A stretch of 64,000 bases of DNA from Candidatus Opimibacter skivensis (GTDB lineage: Bacteria > Bacteroidota > Bacteroidia > Chitinophagales > Saprospiraceae): positions 744,001 to 808,000 of the forward strand of contig JADKGY010000029.1 of assembly GCA_016722045.1 (NCBI GenBank), given 5' to 3'. The notes under the pieces were generated by a model, which saw nothing but the letters and a program-made list of their open reading frames with translations, was not told the origin of the DNA and did no database searches. Below are positions 10,125-20,111 of the stretch, in pieces. The translations under genes were made by a program, and so were the position numbers. Position 1 is the first letter of the stretch; each line of letters begins with the position of its first letter.

Positions 10125-11378
10125 TCATCCTATATCCTTTTGATGATTTTGTTTGTTTTTCAATGAATCAATTAGTTGATTCATAACTGGATTTGCATGT
10201 CCAATGCTAATCTCAGTTGTAATAGGATCTACTGAATTGATCTTTATTTCCCTCATACCTCGTACTAACACTTGATCCGAATAAAGTTCAACGTTCTCAA
10301 TCTCCTCGCCATTAAGTTGCGTTAAAAATATTGGGAATTCTTTAGTTTTAAAAGAGATTGCCGAACCTGAATGTAAATCGTAAATGGATACCATAAAACT
10401 TAAACTTTTGGTAAAAACAACAAGCACATCTCCCATTGGCATACCATTCTGCTTGATTGGACCTGCGGTGATCCTCGATTCAACTTTCTTAAATTCAGGA
10501 TATTTGTCTAAATACTCCTTTGATTCTCCAAAATTATCTTGTGATGAATAAATAAATCGATATGAATTTAAAAGTTGCTTCTGATTAAAGAAACCAATAT
10601 TTTCCTCTGTAAGAGAAATACTTCCACGATTCTTTAAGTTGTTGATGAGGTTATCTATAACAGGACTCATCCCATATACCAAATTGAATTTATTTCGAGT
10701 TGATGGACAATAATATCCTAACACCAAGTCCTCCGCTATTGGATAATAAATTTCAATTCCAGTTTGATCAATACCTATTCTTCCATAAGGTGGTGATGAA
10801 TTCATTACAACTGGATTATCAGATGTCTAAAGTTTAGTTCCCAACCCTTTGGAATCAAGAAGTACAATATCTTTTTCACTTATTGAAACAAAATCGTCAC
10901 GTATGTTAGAAAGCTTTAGCATAGTGATCAGCTTAGCCTCTTCTTCATCTAATTCCGGTATAGGTTTAAACTTGGCCCCGACTTGATCAGCTATTTTCTT
11001 TGTAAATTCATTAACTTTTCTGGATAAATCAAGAGATTCGGTTCTTGCTCTTTTAGTTCTTATAAGTTGAACCACAACAAGGTAATTTAGAACAGCAATT
11101 TCTTTTTCATCCAAACTACCTAATGATCTTGTCACAACTAGCTTCTCAACAATTTCTGATAAAATCTGATCGGAAACATCGAAAAGAGTCTCGAAATTAA
11201 ATTCACTATCTTCTACCCGTATTGAGTTAAAATAATTTTCCGAACCAGCGTCAGCTAATGATGATTTAAAAGAATGACCTTTCAGTTTATCGAGCACAAA
11301 GACTTGCTTACCATCAATAGAAAAATTTTTAAGGACTCCTTGCGGATTGAAATGGTGCTTTTTTGATCGATTCAACAT
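10125..11378 (-). pseudogene. DUF4238 protein interrupted by an in-frame TAG
   Basis: The N-terminal part (10827-11378) begins KKHHFNPQGVLKNFS, the DUF4238 hallmark. The C-terminal part (10125-10805) has the DUF4238 tail (TSDNPVV ... GIEIYYPIAEDLVL). Both are in the same frame and nothing separates them but a TAG at 10827-10829: GLGTKL-stop-TSDNPVV. One base change (for example CAG to TAG) would explain it. DUF4238 proteins have no known activity and are often found in defence or accessory regions. The extra length (about 417 residues against a usual 270-320) comes from a longer C-terminus. Confidence 0.75.
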
Positions 11379-11443
11379 CTATTTATACTTATGATCTTTT
11401 CTCCCTTTCCACATAATTAACAAAGTAAGATTTGTAGAAATCA

Positions 11444-11815
11444 TTAATTCTTGTCTCCATATTTTTTGAGTTCTGCCTCAGCTTTGCTTAATAACTTTTC
11501 AAGCAAAGAGATTTTGTCCTCATACAATTTCTTTATATCATCTGTTTTCATATCGATGATCACGCTGCCGTTATTGCTACCCTCGACATTGTTGAAGCTG
11601 TTGAAATACTTCTGACTATCGAAAGCAACAAGATCAGCTGGAGTAACACTTAGTATACCCGCTATCTCCTCAATCTTGGAGAAAGTAATGTCCGTTGTTC
11701 CAGATTCAATCTTGCTATACCCTGCCTGGGTAATGCCCAGTTGATTTGCCATATATTCCTGAGTGAAGTTTCGTAACTCTCTCATTTTCCTAATGTTATC
11801 AGATATTGCCATCAT
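11444..11815 (-). CDS. XRE-family transcriptional regulator
   Basis: A 123-residue regulator. Residues 5-62 form a Cro/CI-type helix-turn-helix (MRELRNFTQEYMANQLGIT, then KIESGTTDITFSKIEEIA). The C-terminus is a coiled coil (DDIKKLYEDKISLLEKLL) typical of Bacteroidota members and likely used for dimerisation. The start may be Met1 or Met2. An inverted repeat just upstream (11830-11844) may be its own operator. It lies before the broken DUF4238 gene on the same strand and may have controlled it. Confidence 0.85.
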   Translation of the reverse strand: MMAISDNIRKMRELRNFTQEYMANQLGITQAGYSKIESGTTDITFSKIEEIAGILSVTPADLVAFDSQKYFNSFNNVEGSNNGSVIIDMKTDDIKKLYEDKISLLEKLLSKAEAELKKYGDKN

Positions 11816-11829
11816 ATGAGTTGTTTATT

Positions 11830-11844
11830 ATAACCTAAAGTTAT
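11830..11844. promoter_or_regulatory. Candidate XRE operator
   Basis: ATAAC-CTAAA-GTTAT is a perfect inverted repeat 15 bases upstream of the XRE gene start. A second GTTATA occurs at 11858-11863. The position suits autoregulation, but this is inferred from symmetry only. Confidence 0.35.
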
Positions 11845-11967
11845 TAAATATAAGTTTGTTATAGCATTACCGGACCCTTTCCAGAAGAACTTTAGACTTG
11901 GATAACAACCACTGTAATATGGGTATTTAGAGTCCTAGTCTCCTCGCCTACGGAGTTGTCTACAAAT

Positions 11968-12216
11968 ATGGAAAAGGGAACAAAAAAAAGTATCGTAATT
12001 CTAGCCGCATTGCCTTTATTCGCAATAGGTGCAATTGGCGGGTCAATGATATTTGGAGTTGGAGGCATATTTCCACCTGCCGAGAATGAAGAAGGTTTGG
12101 GATATTTCATTCATATGATTATTGGAATGGCCACAACATTGTTTTGCTGTTTAGGGCTACCTGCATTGTTCAGTAGAATAATGCTTGGAAAGGACGAAGA
12201 TCCGTTTAGGAGTTGA
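11968..12216 (+). CDS. Small membrane protein
   Basis: An 82-residue protein with two hydrophobic segments (VILAALPLFAIGAIGGSMIFG and MIIGMATTLFCCLGLPALF) joined by a short acidic loop. The ATG at 11968 is preferred over the TTG at 11956. It lies 22 bases before the next ORF on the same strand. No family was recognised. Confidence 0.45.
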   Translation: MEKGTKKSIVILAALPLFAIGAIGGSMIFGVGGIFPPAENEEGLGYFIHMIIGMATTLFCCLGLPALFSRIMLGKDEDPFRS

Positions 12217-12238
12217 AATTTAAAAAAGTCCTACAAGC

Positions 12239-12799
12239 ATGTACTTGATTGATCAGGAAGTAGCCAGGGAAATAGCCAAAGAGGGGTCGATAAAACCATT
12301 CGAGATTTATAAGATATTCTTCGCCGATACAGAAGAAGAGGCAGAGATACTGGAACAAAATATAAGATTGAAAATAACAAGGGAAACCGGTAATTCACAG
12401 ATAGGACGTGCGATGGCTGTCTATTCTCCTCTTCTCTGGGCAAACAAAGCAATCTCTTCCTACATTCAAAGGTCAGGTGATCAAAGTTTAAGAGCAGTGG
12501 CACCAGAAGTCCTAACGGCAGAAGAAACAGCACGCCTAGCGCAAAGGGACCTGAGGTTGGAAGATGAAGAAGTACTAATCTTGATCGAGCAACTAAGGTT
12601 CCAAGGGGCCGAAGTTTCACAGTTACATATTGACAACAGTAGCGATTGCACTCGTGTTTTCTCTTATTCTGATTTAAAAAGGTCTACACAAAAGATCCGC
12701 GATAAAAAACATCGAAATGCATTTAGTGCTTTATTGTCAGAATTTTTGAAAGATAATGTCAAGCGCGATCCAGAAAATAATGAAAACCAAAAAGAATAA
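12239..12799 (+). CDS. Hypothetical protein
   Basis: A 186-residue soluble, strongly helical and charged protein, rich in Glu, Arg and Lys (FADTEEEAEILEQNIRLK, DLRLEDEEVLILIEQLRF). There is no signal peptide or known motif. Codon use is like its neighbours. It follows the small membrane protein closely and may form a two-gene unit with it. Function unknown. Confidence 0.5.
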   Translation: MYLIDQEVAREIAKEGSIKPFEIYKIFFADTEEEAEILEQNIRLKITRETGNSQIGRAMAVYSPLLWANKAISSYIQRSGDQSLRAVAPEVLTAEETARLAQRDLRLEDEEVLILIEQLRFQGAEVSQLHIDNSSDCTRVFSYSDLKRSTQKIRDKKHRNAFSALLSEFLKDNVKRDPENNENQKE

Positions 12800-12838
12800 G
12801 CATTTGTTATTATTACTCGGTTTCAAAATGATATTGCT

Positions 12839-13471
12839 CTACCACTTCTCATTATCAATGCCTTTCAAATCTTTAACATACGCTAAAACAATGGCAGGCA
12901 CATTTTGCATCATGGGCATTTCGGTATCTAACCCCATTACAATGGCACTACCATCTTCAAATATCCAAGCAGTGCTGTAGGAGAGATAACCATTTTCGAG
13001 AGCCCATCCAAAGCTGAAAGTGCCATTCTCCACTTCTTCGCGCCACTCGCTGTTGTGCCAGTTAACTTTTTGTATTGAGGGAACTCCATATTTGCCTTTC
13101 AAGTTTATCTGCCATTGGTTATATAACTCAATGTAACGCATTGGCTCTGTATAGCCAGGAATCGCAAAGTAAACGCCACCCATTAATCCATCATCACCAC
13201 AATAGGCAAGCCAAATGACGTCTTCTACACCCCCGAACATCGCTGTCTTCATAAGCCCTCCACCTGCAACCTCATCCATACCTTCACTAGCTTTTACCTT
13301 TGATGACGGAGTTCCCCAAGGAATGTCACGCCAACCTTTTACGCCGCCTTTTAGCAGTTTGGCTGAATCCAAGGTTATTGAATCGGGAAGCATATCCCAC
13401 AGTGAACCAGACTGGGTCCAGGCTGCAGTACTAGTTAGAAGTGAAAACAGCATGATTACTAATATGCGCAT
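12839..13471 (-). CDS. Secreted hypothetical protein
   Basis: A 210-residue protein with a clear signal peptide (MRILVIMLFSLLTSTAAWTQ), so it is exported. The core has a repeated-looking motif, KGWRDIPWGTPSSKVKASEG, similar in style to a widespread family of small exported proteins that open with F/W-x-x-I-x-W-G-x-S/T. No catalytic residues can be named. It faces the preceding gene convergently. Confidence 0.6.
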   Translation of the reverse strand: MRILVIMLFSLLTSTAAWTQSGSLWDMLPDSITLDSAKLLKGGVKGWRDIPWGTPSSKVKASEGMDEVAGGGLMKTAMFGGVEDVIWLAYCGDDGLMGGVYFAIPGYTEPMRYIELYNQWQINLKGKYGVPSIQKVNWHNSEWREEVENGTFSFGWALENGYLSYSTAWIFEDGSAIVMGLDTEMPMMQNVPAIVLAYVKDLKGIDNEKW

Positions 13472-13693
13472 CGTTTTATAACCCTTTAAAGATTAAACCG
13501 TAGTGATCAAATTTATCTATATTTTGAAAACCAGAGAAATTCTATTTCAGGCTTAAATCATGTGGATCTGGACTCTTGCGGAATATTACAATGTGCAAGT
13601 GGACAACAGGGCCCTGTTTTTTCCTATCCCCCCACCCTTTTTTGGTGGTGGTGGTAGTGGTAGTAAATTCCTATATATTCATTTTAATTAGAG

Positions 13694-13733
13694 TGTAACA
13701 CTATTACTATGACGTAACAAAAATACTGTTACA
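13694..13733. repeat. Imperfect 12-bp inverted repeat
   Basis: TGTAACACTATT (13694-13705) and AATACTGTTACA (13722-13733) are inverted copies with one mismatch, 16 bases apart. A further GTAACA lies between the arms. It could be a recombinase or excisionase binding site at the element end. Confidence 0.45.
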
Positions 13734-13984
13734 TTTTAGTTGTCCTGCGTGGAGCTTTACCCCATCTTCCAATCTTTAGTTCTCCTTTGCCCCCGTTTTC
13801 AAGACTTCTGCTACGATTTTGTTTCAGCGCCGGAATTCTTATACGAAGTATTCTTTCGATCCTGGAAATCATTATCAAGACCTCCTTTAATATGGCAATA
13901 TTGGCTAAACTGGCCATCCTATCATCTCAAACTGCCCCAAATGCGGCTCTGGGGTATATTGTTACGTCCTGTCAAATATGATTT

Positions 13985-14150
13985 TTTTTTTCATGCAGGT
14001 GCCATTTCTGATAATATGGAAATAGAAAATGATTACCTAAAAACCTCTGTGCTGTACGGATCGGCATGCCAGCCTGGTTGCAATTTCCTTCTCTTGTGAT
14101 CAGAGCAAGACTTGCGGAAGGTCAACATAAATTTGGGTTTAAAACTGGGA
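13985..14150 (-). pseudogene. Decayed partial copy of the 14547-15161 gene
   Basis: Read on the minus strand, this stretch encodes AGMPIRTAQRFLGNH in one frame. It aligns with CGMPVRTAQRFFGNH of the neighbouring intact gene and continues to the same ATGAAAAAA stretch near its end. The DNA alignment is obvious by eye over about 100 bases. Upstream frames carry stops and shifts, so this is a relic of a tandem duplication or of an earlier related element. Confidence 0.7.
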
Positions 14151-14201
14151 CAGGGAAGATCCCCGAAAGGATTTCCCCACCCCTAGTCGTTCTTGTTCCT
14201 A

Positions 14202-14426
14202 TTATCCAAATTCCGTAAATAGTTTACCCTTTATCTGGTCAGCATAAAGGATATCGAGCTCATCCCCTAGCGCTTCTATGGCTTCCAAAACCACTACAGG
14301 AATTTTACCGGTATCTGGCTCGGTCCCTGTCTTTGCTTCAATATAATACATAAGCAACTGCTCAATACTGAGATTTTTGAGAACTCCTAAGAATTCATCG
14401 AGGGCATTTGGTTTGTTCTTTTTCAT
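14202..14426 (-). CDS. Small hypothetical protein
   Basis: A 74-residue acidic, helical protein (LDEFLGVLKNLSIEQLLMYYIEAKTG). No motif is known. It lies 120 bases downstream of the 204-residue gene on the same strand and is probably part of the element. It may be a small regulatory or accessory protein. Confidence 0.5.
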   Translation of the reverse strand: MKKNKPNALDEFLGVLKNLSIEQLLMYYIEAKTGTEPDTGKIPVVVLEAIEALGDELDILYADQIKGKLFTEFG

Positions 14427-14546
14427 GTTTTTAGATTTTAGTGATTATATAAATGAAATTTATTGCGATCATAAAGAGGTAGACTCGGATTATGTATTTT
14501 TTATCTCCAGCCGAATCTCACCAACATCCGGCTTCTGACTAAATCG

Positions 14547-15161
14547 TTATTCTTCATCATATAGGATTTTTTTCATGTAGGTTCCTTTCCTAACCTTATA
14601 GAATATGGTATGATTGCCAAAGAACCTTTGTGCAGTACGTACGGGCATGCCACACCCGGTTGAAATCTCCCTGCCTTGTACCCAGCTAAAGATTAGCGGA
14701 AGTGCATCATAAACTTTACGTTGAAGTATAGAAAGGACTGGAAGACGTTTTTTGTCCTTCTTCTCCCGATACCAATGACTCCCTTCCATCTTCTTTAATA
14801 GCTGGTTGAACTCATCAAGCGTATAGAACCCTTCTTTTAGAATTCGCCCACATGACTTCCACACATCCACACCTTGTTCGTATCGAATATTCAATTCGCC
14901 TGAACTACTATAATTACCATCCCCTTTTTGGTAAGTGATGCTGTATTCACCCTCCTTATCGCAAGGGGTAGAAAAGTGATGTGTATCGGATAAAGCACTT
15001 ACGGCACCCCGGCGAAAGCACAATGCTTCCAGTCTCCTGGTTAGTTGGTCTTTTGGTAACTGCTTGGCTTCCTCATTTGCTTGTTCGAGTTTTAACCATT
15101 GTCGGTATTGGTCTGGGTATTGATTTTTTACGTATTGCCGGAATCTATCATTTGCTTCCAT
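14547..15161 (-). CDS. Element protein with C-terminal HTH-like region
   Basis: A 204-residue protein directly downstream of the primase-like gene (10 bases). The N-terminal half is helical and charged. The C-terminal 70 residues (VYDALPLIFSWVQGREIS, then GMPVRTAQRFFGNH) look like a winged-helix or helix-turn-helix DNA-binding region. It could act in replication initiation or regulation of the element. A decayed paralogue of its C-terminus lies at 13985-14150. Confidence 0.6.
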   Translation of the reverse strand: MEANDRFRQYVKNQYPDQYRQWLKLEQANEEAKQLPKDQLTRRLEALCFRRGAVSALSDTHHFSTPCDKEGEYSITYQKGDGNYSSSGELNIRYEQGVDVWKSCGRILKEGFYTLDEFNQLLKKMEGSHWYREKKDKKRLPVLSILQRKVYDALPLIFSWVQGREISTGCGMPVRTAQRFFGNHTIFYKVRKGTYMKKILYDEE

Positions 15162-15171
15162 TATTGTATGT

Positions 15172-16711
15172 TTATTTTTTCTCTATTAAGAATCTCATGA
15201 GCGCTATAAGGCGATTGAGATATGGTCGATAAGTTGGATTCCCATTCTGTGCCTTAGCCACTGCAAGGTTGTATTCAATGAATCTATTCACATTTCCTAT
15301 CGGAGTGTATTCGTTCAAATAGAAAGGTGTATCTGGTAGACCTGCATTACTAAAAAAAGTTTCCAGCTCACTTATCTCTTTGGACCAAGTGCCATCGGGG
15401 TTACTACTTGGAATCTTTGTTTTGGAAAATCTTGGTGTTTGGTCTTCGTCAACAACAAAGCCATTGGACATAATAAGGCGTAGTTTATTTTGAATCTCCA
15501 ATGGCAATAATTCGATGGACTTTTGATTGGAGCCAAACTCACTATTTATTTCTGTGCACTCATTACTTTCGGTTTCACTACAGAAGGAATCTGGCTCAAT
15601 AACAGATTTCTGTACAGGACTACTGACTTGAAACTTTTCTGTGTCGTGTCTATTCCTGAATATCCTCCAGTCCTTTTTAATGAGGTAATCGGCTATATCA
15701 AGTTTCTCCTGTTTTTCCTGATGTGATGCAGTAATTTCAAAGTAGTCGGAAACGGTGAATCTCGACCACGGCAACAATGCTTGGTATTTTTGCGCTCGCT
15801 CGCCCCATTCTCTAACAGTATTTCCATCCGGAGACAGGTCAGGAAATATGATCACCTTTCGACCTGAGAGGATTTTTGTACGATCAAGCGAAAAGGTATC
15901 CTTGCTACCAGTGGCTATCCACACCGGATTGTCATGGTGATCTCCCGGGAAGCCAAAATAGAGCATGCCAATTATAGCGGACTTCGGGCTTTCAACTAAT
16001 ACAATTGGATTTGACGGAAACCTCTTTGCCAGGTGTGCACCAAAAAACAATTGACTTTCTTTTGTTCGCGCCTGTCTTCAATCCACTTGATCGAGATTTT
16101 TTCTGTTTAACTGCCGGAAAATCAATGGGACTTCCACTGGTCTCCACTGGACTTAGAAATGTATCAAGCCAATTAATAACCTTTCTATGATTACCATAAT
16201 CATATTGTACAATCTGGATGGCTTGTATTTTATCAATCGATTCAAAGTATGGAAAGGTTACTGCACCTTCAAGGTATGCTTCGTTACGCTTCTTCGCATG
16301 TATGGTGCCTAAGAGATACAACTCGATGATCCTATCCAGGTCTTGTTGAAGCACTTTATAAGGAATTCGCAATAGTAGATTATCAAAGAACTTGTTACCC
16401 TTAGGTTCCACCAGCGTTTCCCGAAGAGCTTCTAAAGGAATATACACTAATGGCTTGTTAGGGGTGGAAGCCTTCACAAACTTATACCTGCCAGTTGAAT
16501 ATGTCTTCTCTTGTTTAAAATGGGACCTTGCATATCCGTCTTTATAAGGATTGAGATGGTAATGGCCACTCTTGTCACATCGTCCATACTGCTCAGGTAA
16601 GTATTCCCCGGTGGTATTGTCTACGTACCGTACAAATCGTTTAGCACCGCAATCCGGGCAAATATGCTTCTTACTTCCTCTTTCAAGGCTGAATTGATAC
16701 TCAGTTGCCAT
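15172..16711 (-). pseudogene. DUF6371/Toprim primase-like protein, frameshifted
   Basis: Two overlapping minus-strand frames form one protein of about 500 residues. The first (15992-16711) has an N-terminal zinc finger (CPDCGAKRFVRY ... YGRCDKSGHYH) and the DUF6371 body. The second (15172-16050) begins with LFFGAHLAKRFP and a Toprim-like core (IVLVESPKSAIIGML, IIFPDLSPDG). The order matches primase-like proteins of Bacteroidota mobile elements. The frames differ by one base near 16050-16110; the join is around GLKTG / TKESQLFFGAHL. It should make replication primers for the element if functional. Confidence 0.7.
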
Positions 16712-16823
16712 AATAAATGTTTTTGTGGGCCTTCACAGTTTTCACAGTTCTCACATTGAGGTCCTATCTGAACAGGTTCTAATTCCGTGAATTCTGTGAA
16801 AAATGTGAAGCACCGAAATAATC

Positions 16824-18395
16824 TTATTTTGAAATGTAGAAGATGGTGTTGCCAGTACCTGGTTGACGATCCTTGCGAAACCCAAGTGCTTTGAGTTGCT
16901 TTGAAAAATTCATCTTCTTGAAAGCCTGCATACCGTCCTGCCAGCAAAAGTTCTTATAGTATGTGTATAAATCACGGAGTGTTATATATTGGTCAGGGCT
17001 GGATATATAACCTTCTTCGGCAAGGAATTGCCTAATGCTATTAGATTCAAGTTTGTACTCTTCAAGAGCCTGCTTTGCGGCATCGCAGGCTGAAAAACCA
17101 TGTTGACTCAGAACTCGGTTTAGGCCATCCAGAATCCAATTAAACACTCCGGACAATTCTGTTGAGATTATCTTAACATGAAGTAGTTTGTCTTGCTTTT
17201 CTTCCGGTATAGTAACATCAAAAGGGATGATCATGAATCTCCGATAAAACGCATCAGTGTGTTCTACGTCCTTTGGCAATTCATTGCAATTAAAAATCAT
17301 TTTGGCATATTGCTCCAGTGTAAATGGCTGGCCATAGGGTAATCGAGCATCGACTGGTTCACCAGAAGCCAACTGCTTAAAATATCGGTTTGCAATTTGC
17401 CATTGATCTCGCTGGCGTAATTCAAAAGTTTGTTTGCCAGCTTGGCCCTAAAGTATCCATTGTCATTAGTCAGGCTCTGTAGAGAGTAAAAGCAAATATT
17501 ATGAAACCCCAACAAGGCACTAACTACCTCGTATACTACGCTTTTGCCATTCCCACCTGTTCCATACAAGATGAGAGCCTTCTCCAATTTGGGATTACTA
17601 CCGCCGTTCTTAATGAAAATAGACCCTAAATATTCAGCTAAAACCTTTTGTCTCTGGACATCAGGTAATACTACATCCAAAAAACCCTGCCAGATTGGAG
17701 CTTTAGCTGTAGGATCATAAGCAAAGGGAAGTTGATAGGTAATAAAATCAAGTGGATCAAAATCTTTCATTTTGATGCCATTAGCCGATACTTCGAAAGT
17801 GCCATTGATCAAATTGATTAAAACCTTATTCTTGTTTATCACAGGTGCAGCGAGATAAGCTGCAGCAAGAAATTGCTTGAATAGGTGGTCTTTGAACTGA
17901 TAATACTGACAATCAATCGGGGGTGCTGTCATAAGCATAGCTGCATTGCCTAAAAACTTCTGAAATTCCTCTTTATCGCATTCTGCCCAAAATGTTCCAT
18001 TGTAGGCATAAACAAAAGCATTGTTCTTACAAAGACCCCAACGGTGTTGCAGTGCTTTATTGATAACCTCCTGGACTGATAACACGATATAGTGCTTTTG
18101 GAGCAGCTTCATCTCATCAATACTCTTTTCGATTGCCTTAGCCTGCGCTGCAGTTATATCTGGATTCATTAGCTGTTCTCTCAGAGCAACGACTTGGGAA
18201 GGCTCTTGCTTGATAGTCAATAGCTTCAATTTTTTCAAGCAGTTGTTGAAGTATGAGTGCATGCGGAGTTGGATCCTGTTCATTGATCAATTGCTCCATA
18301 TGCTTGATTAATAAATCTACGGTGCTGTTCATCTCATGTAAATATTCTTCACTTTTCATCTCTTCCTCCTTTTCGATTTTGCTTCGTGTCGCCAT
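16824..18395 (-). pseudogene. P4/D5-type replicative helicase, frameshifted
   Basis: Plasmid/phage-type helicase of the D5/P4 alpha group (superfamily 3). The main frame (17297-18283) carries the D5 N-terminal region (LINLINGTFEV, DPLDFITYQLPF) and Walker A (LYGTGGNGKSVVYE). The second (16824-17372) carries the rest (QYAKMIFNCNELP, the sensor region, RRFMIIPFDVTIP) and a C-terminal DNA-binding region. One missing base in the A run 17379-17382 restores TDIFKQLASGEPVDAR. An 85-codon frame at 18138-18395 probably encodes the true N-terminus, with another one-base shift near 18195-18215; that part is less certain. Confidence 0.7.
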
Positions 18396-18598
18396 TTTTT
18401 ATTGAGAATTATTATCTACCCATACTATGGACAAGGCAGTTTTAGCCCTACAGCAATCATGATATCAATTGCATTCCTAGAATGAGTAGACTTCGATTAA
18501 TGAATAGGCAGGGCTCTTACGATCTGCCAGAGACAATGCTTTATTTAAGCCGGTTGAGTGTAGGGTTATAGTCCTTCCTTATTTTCCATAAGATCAGT

Positions 18599-18880
18599 TC
18601 AGTTTTTTGAAGGATCTGTTGCATCCACTTTTTCATGCTGTGGAGGTATCGATATCGACTCGAAAAAGTGATGGGGTCGCTTTTTCTTGTCTTGCTGTAT
18701 TCTTCTCAACAAGAGTGATGAGATGGCTTCACGTTGCGGCCACAATTGATCGGTCCGATTATTGAATTCCTGAGTATCGTCAAAAGATAGCTCATCAACG
18801 GGGACATTGCACCACATAACTCGCCGAAATATTCCAGGTGCTATTTCTTCCCTTTGTATTTCTATAATTCTTGCTTTCAT
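18599..18880 (-). CDS. Small hypothetical protein of the element
   Basis: A 93-residue protein whose ATG overlaps the stop of the Xis-like gene by four bases (ATGA), so the two are translationally coupled. The sequence is basic at the centre (LLLRRIQQDKKKRPHHFFES). No domain was recognised. It probably belongs to the early region of the element. Confidence 0.55.
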   Translation of the reverse strand: MKARIIEIQREEIAPGIFRRVMWCNVPVDELSFDDTQEFNNRTDQLWPQREAISSLLLRRIQQDKKKRPHHFFESISIPPQHEKVDATDPSKN

Positions 18881-19203
18881 TTCTTCACCTCCTGAATTAG
18901 ATTTTGAATTTCAGATCGTCGGTAAAACCTTTTGCCTCCGATGGCATAAGTTTTCAAATTTCCCTTTTGCTCATGTTTCCATAAAGTGGATGAGGAAAGG
19001 ATTTTGCCGCGAACTGCTGACTTGGGGATGTATTCATCCAGAGGAACTGGATCTTTGTTCGGTGGTGCAAGTTGACTAATGTTATTCTGCTTCTCATCGA
19101 GTACACGGCTGAATACTTCCATGAGTTTAGCCTCATCCATTATGATGATTGCTGCACCTTCTTGGTTTGCTTGTTTACCTTCCATGATTGTTTTTTTTGT
19201 CAT
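18877..19203 (-). CDS. Xis-like helix-turn-helix protein
   Basis: A 108-residue protein. Residues 58-105 resemble an excisionase/MerR-like winged helix (YIPKSAVRGKILSSSTLWKH, then YAIGGKRFYRRSEIQNLI), where the GxKRFYRRSEI strand-helix is typical of HTH_17/DUF3853-like proteins in Bacteroidota elements. It may direct excision with the integrase or regulate the replication genes that follow on the same strand. Confidence 0.7.
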   Translation of the reverse strand: MTKKTIMEGKQANQEGAAIIIMDEAKLMEVFSRVLDEKQNNISQLAPPNKDPVPLDEYIPKSAVRGKILSSSTLWKHEQKGNLKTYAIGGKRFYRRSEIQNLIQEVKK

Positions 19204-19336
19204 GGAAACAAAGGTGCGTAACTGCGAACAGTCCGGTAAATCCGATTTGCAACTTTTAGTTAAGAGGTAACAAATAAAAACAAATTAGATTGTAATCATA
19301 TTGATTACCAATCTGTTAAATGGCTTAATTATCAGC

Positions 19337-20095
19337 CTATATCATGGCGTCAGGAAAGTGCTCTCGAATGTAATAATCGATTCTGTTGTGTAAATCGCTT
19401 GGAATTTTTACACCGGATTTCCGATTGCCTATTGCCTTGAATTTACTGAAATGGAGATGTGGGCAATGCTTCTCAAAAAAGATTTTGAATTCTTGTGGAT
19501 AATGATGGATGATCTTGCGATAAATCCAGTAATAATCGTTTTCATCAAGTATATAAGGGGTCACATTTAGCGTTTGCACAAAAAATAATGCGGTTGGATA
19601 CCATCGCAGTATAAATGGCTTTACACTTTCTATAAGTTCAAGTTCTATATACTTCTTCTTTATAATTTTATAATTAGGTTTCTTTTTTTGAGGGTTATAC
19701 TTACTTATAATTTCCACCTCCTTTTTCTTTTTCTTGGGCACTTTAAGGTTTGAGTATTCTACACTTGAATATGACTTATAAAAGGAGTCTACAGTAACGT
19801 CCATGCTTGCAAGATCTCGCTCTTGGTGATATTGCACGCATTTGTCCCTTAATGTAGGATAAAGATCATCAGGATACCAGCTTGCCTTGATTGTAATGTG
19901 GAAAATTAATAAGTGTTGCTTTACACTCAATCCGTCCTTATCTACCTTCGCATTTGCGACCCATGGCCTTGGGGTATCGTCAATGAAATTATTAGAATCA
20001 CTGAAAAAAGCCTCATCACTATTATTAGAAATGAAAGCTTCCTCACCCGGTAACAAATTATCAGGCACTTGCTTTTTCTTATTCTTCTTAGCCAT
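19337..20095 (-). CDS. Hypothetical protein of the element
   Basis: A 252-residue protein immediately downstream of the integrase (16 bases). It is very lysine-rich in the middle (KVPKKKKKEVEII, KKKPNYKIIKKKYIELELI), suggesting nucleic-acid binding, and aromatic in its C-terminal half. No known domain was recognised. Confidence 0.5.
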   Translation of the reverse strand: MAKKNKKKQVPDNLLPGEEAFISNNSDEAFFSDSNNFIDDTPRPWVANAKVDKDGLSVKQHLLIFHITIKASWYPDDLYPTLRDKCVQYHQERDLASMDVTVDSFYKSYSSVEYSNLKVPKKKKKEVEIISKYNPQKKKPNYKIIKKKYIELELIESVKPFILRWYPTALFFVQTLNVTPYILDENDYYWIYRKIIHHYPQEFKIFFEKHCPHLHFSKFKAIGNRKSGVKIPSDLHNRIDYYIREHFPDAMI

Positions 20096-20111
20096 TAGAT
20101 ACCATCTATTG

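Larger units (their letters stand above)
13472..14201. other. Mostly non-coding boundary region of the integrative element
   Basis: 730 bases without an intact gene. It contains an inverted repeat (13694-13733), an 8-base match to the ssrA 3' end (13749-13756) and a decayed copy of the C-terminal part of the 14547-15161 gene (about 13985-14150). A 62-codon minus-strand frame at 13729-13917 is open but has no recognisable features, and I do not call it. Confidence 0.5.

Noticed and set aside
13729..13917. 62-codon minus-strand frame in the element boundary region
   Set aside because: No motif or conserved look; it overlaps the candidate attachment site. Not called as a gene.
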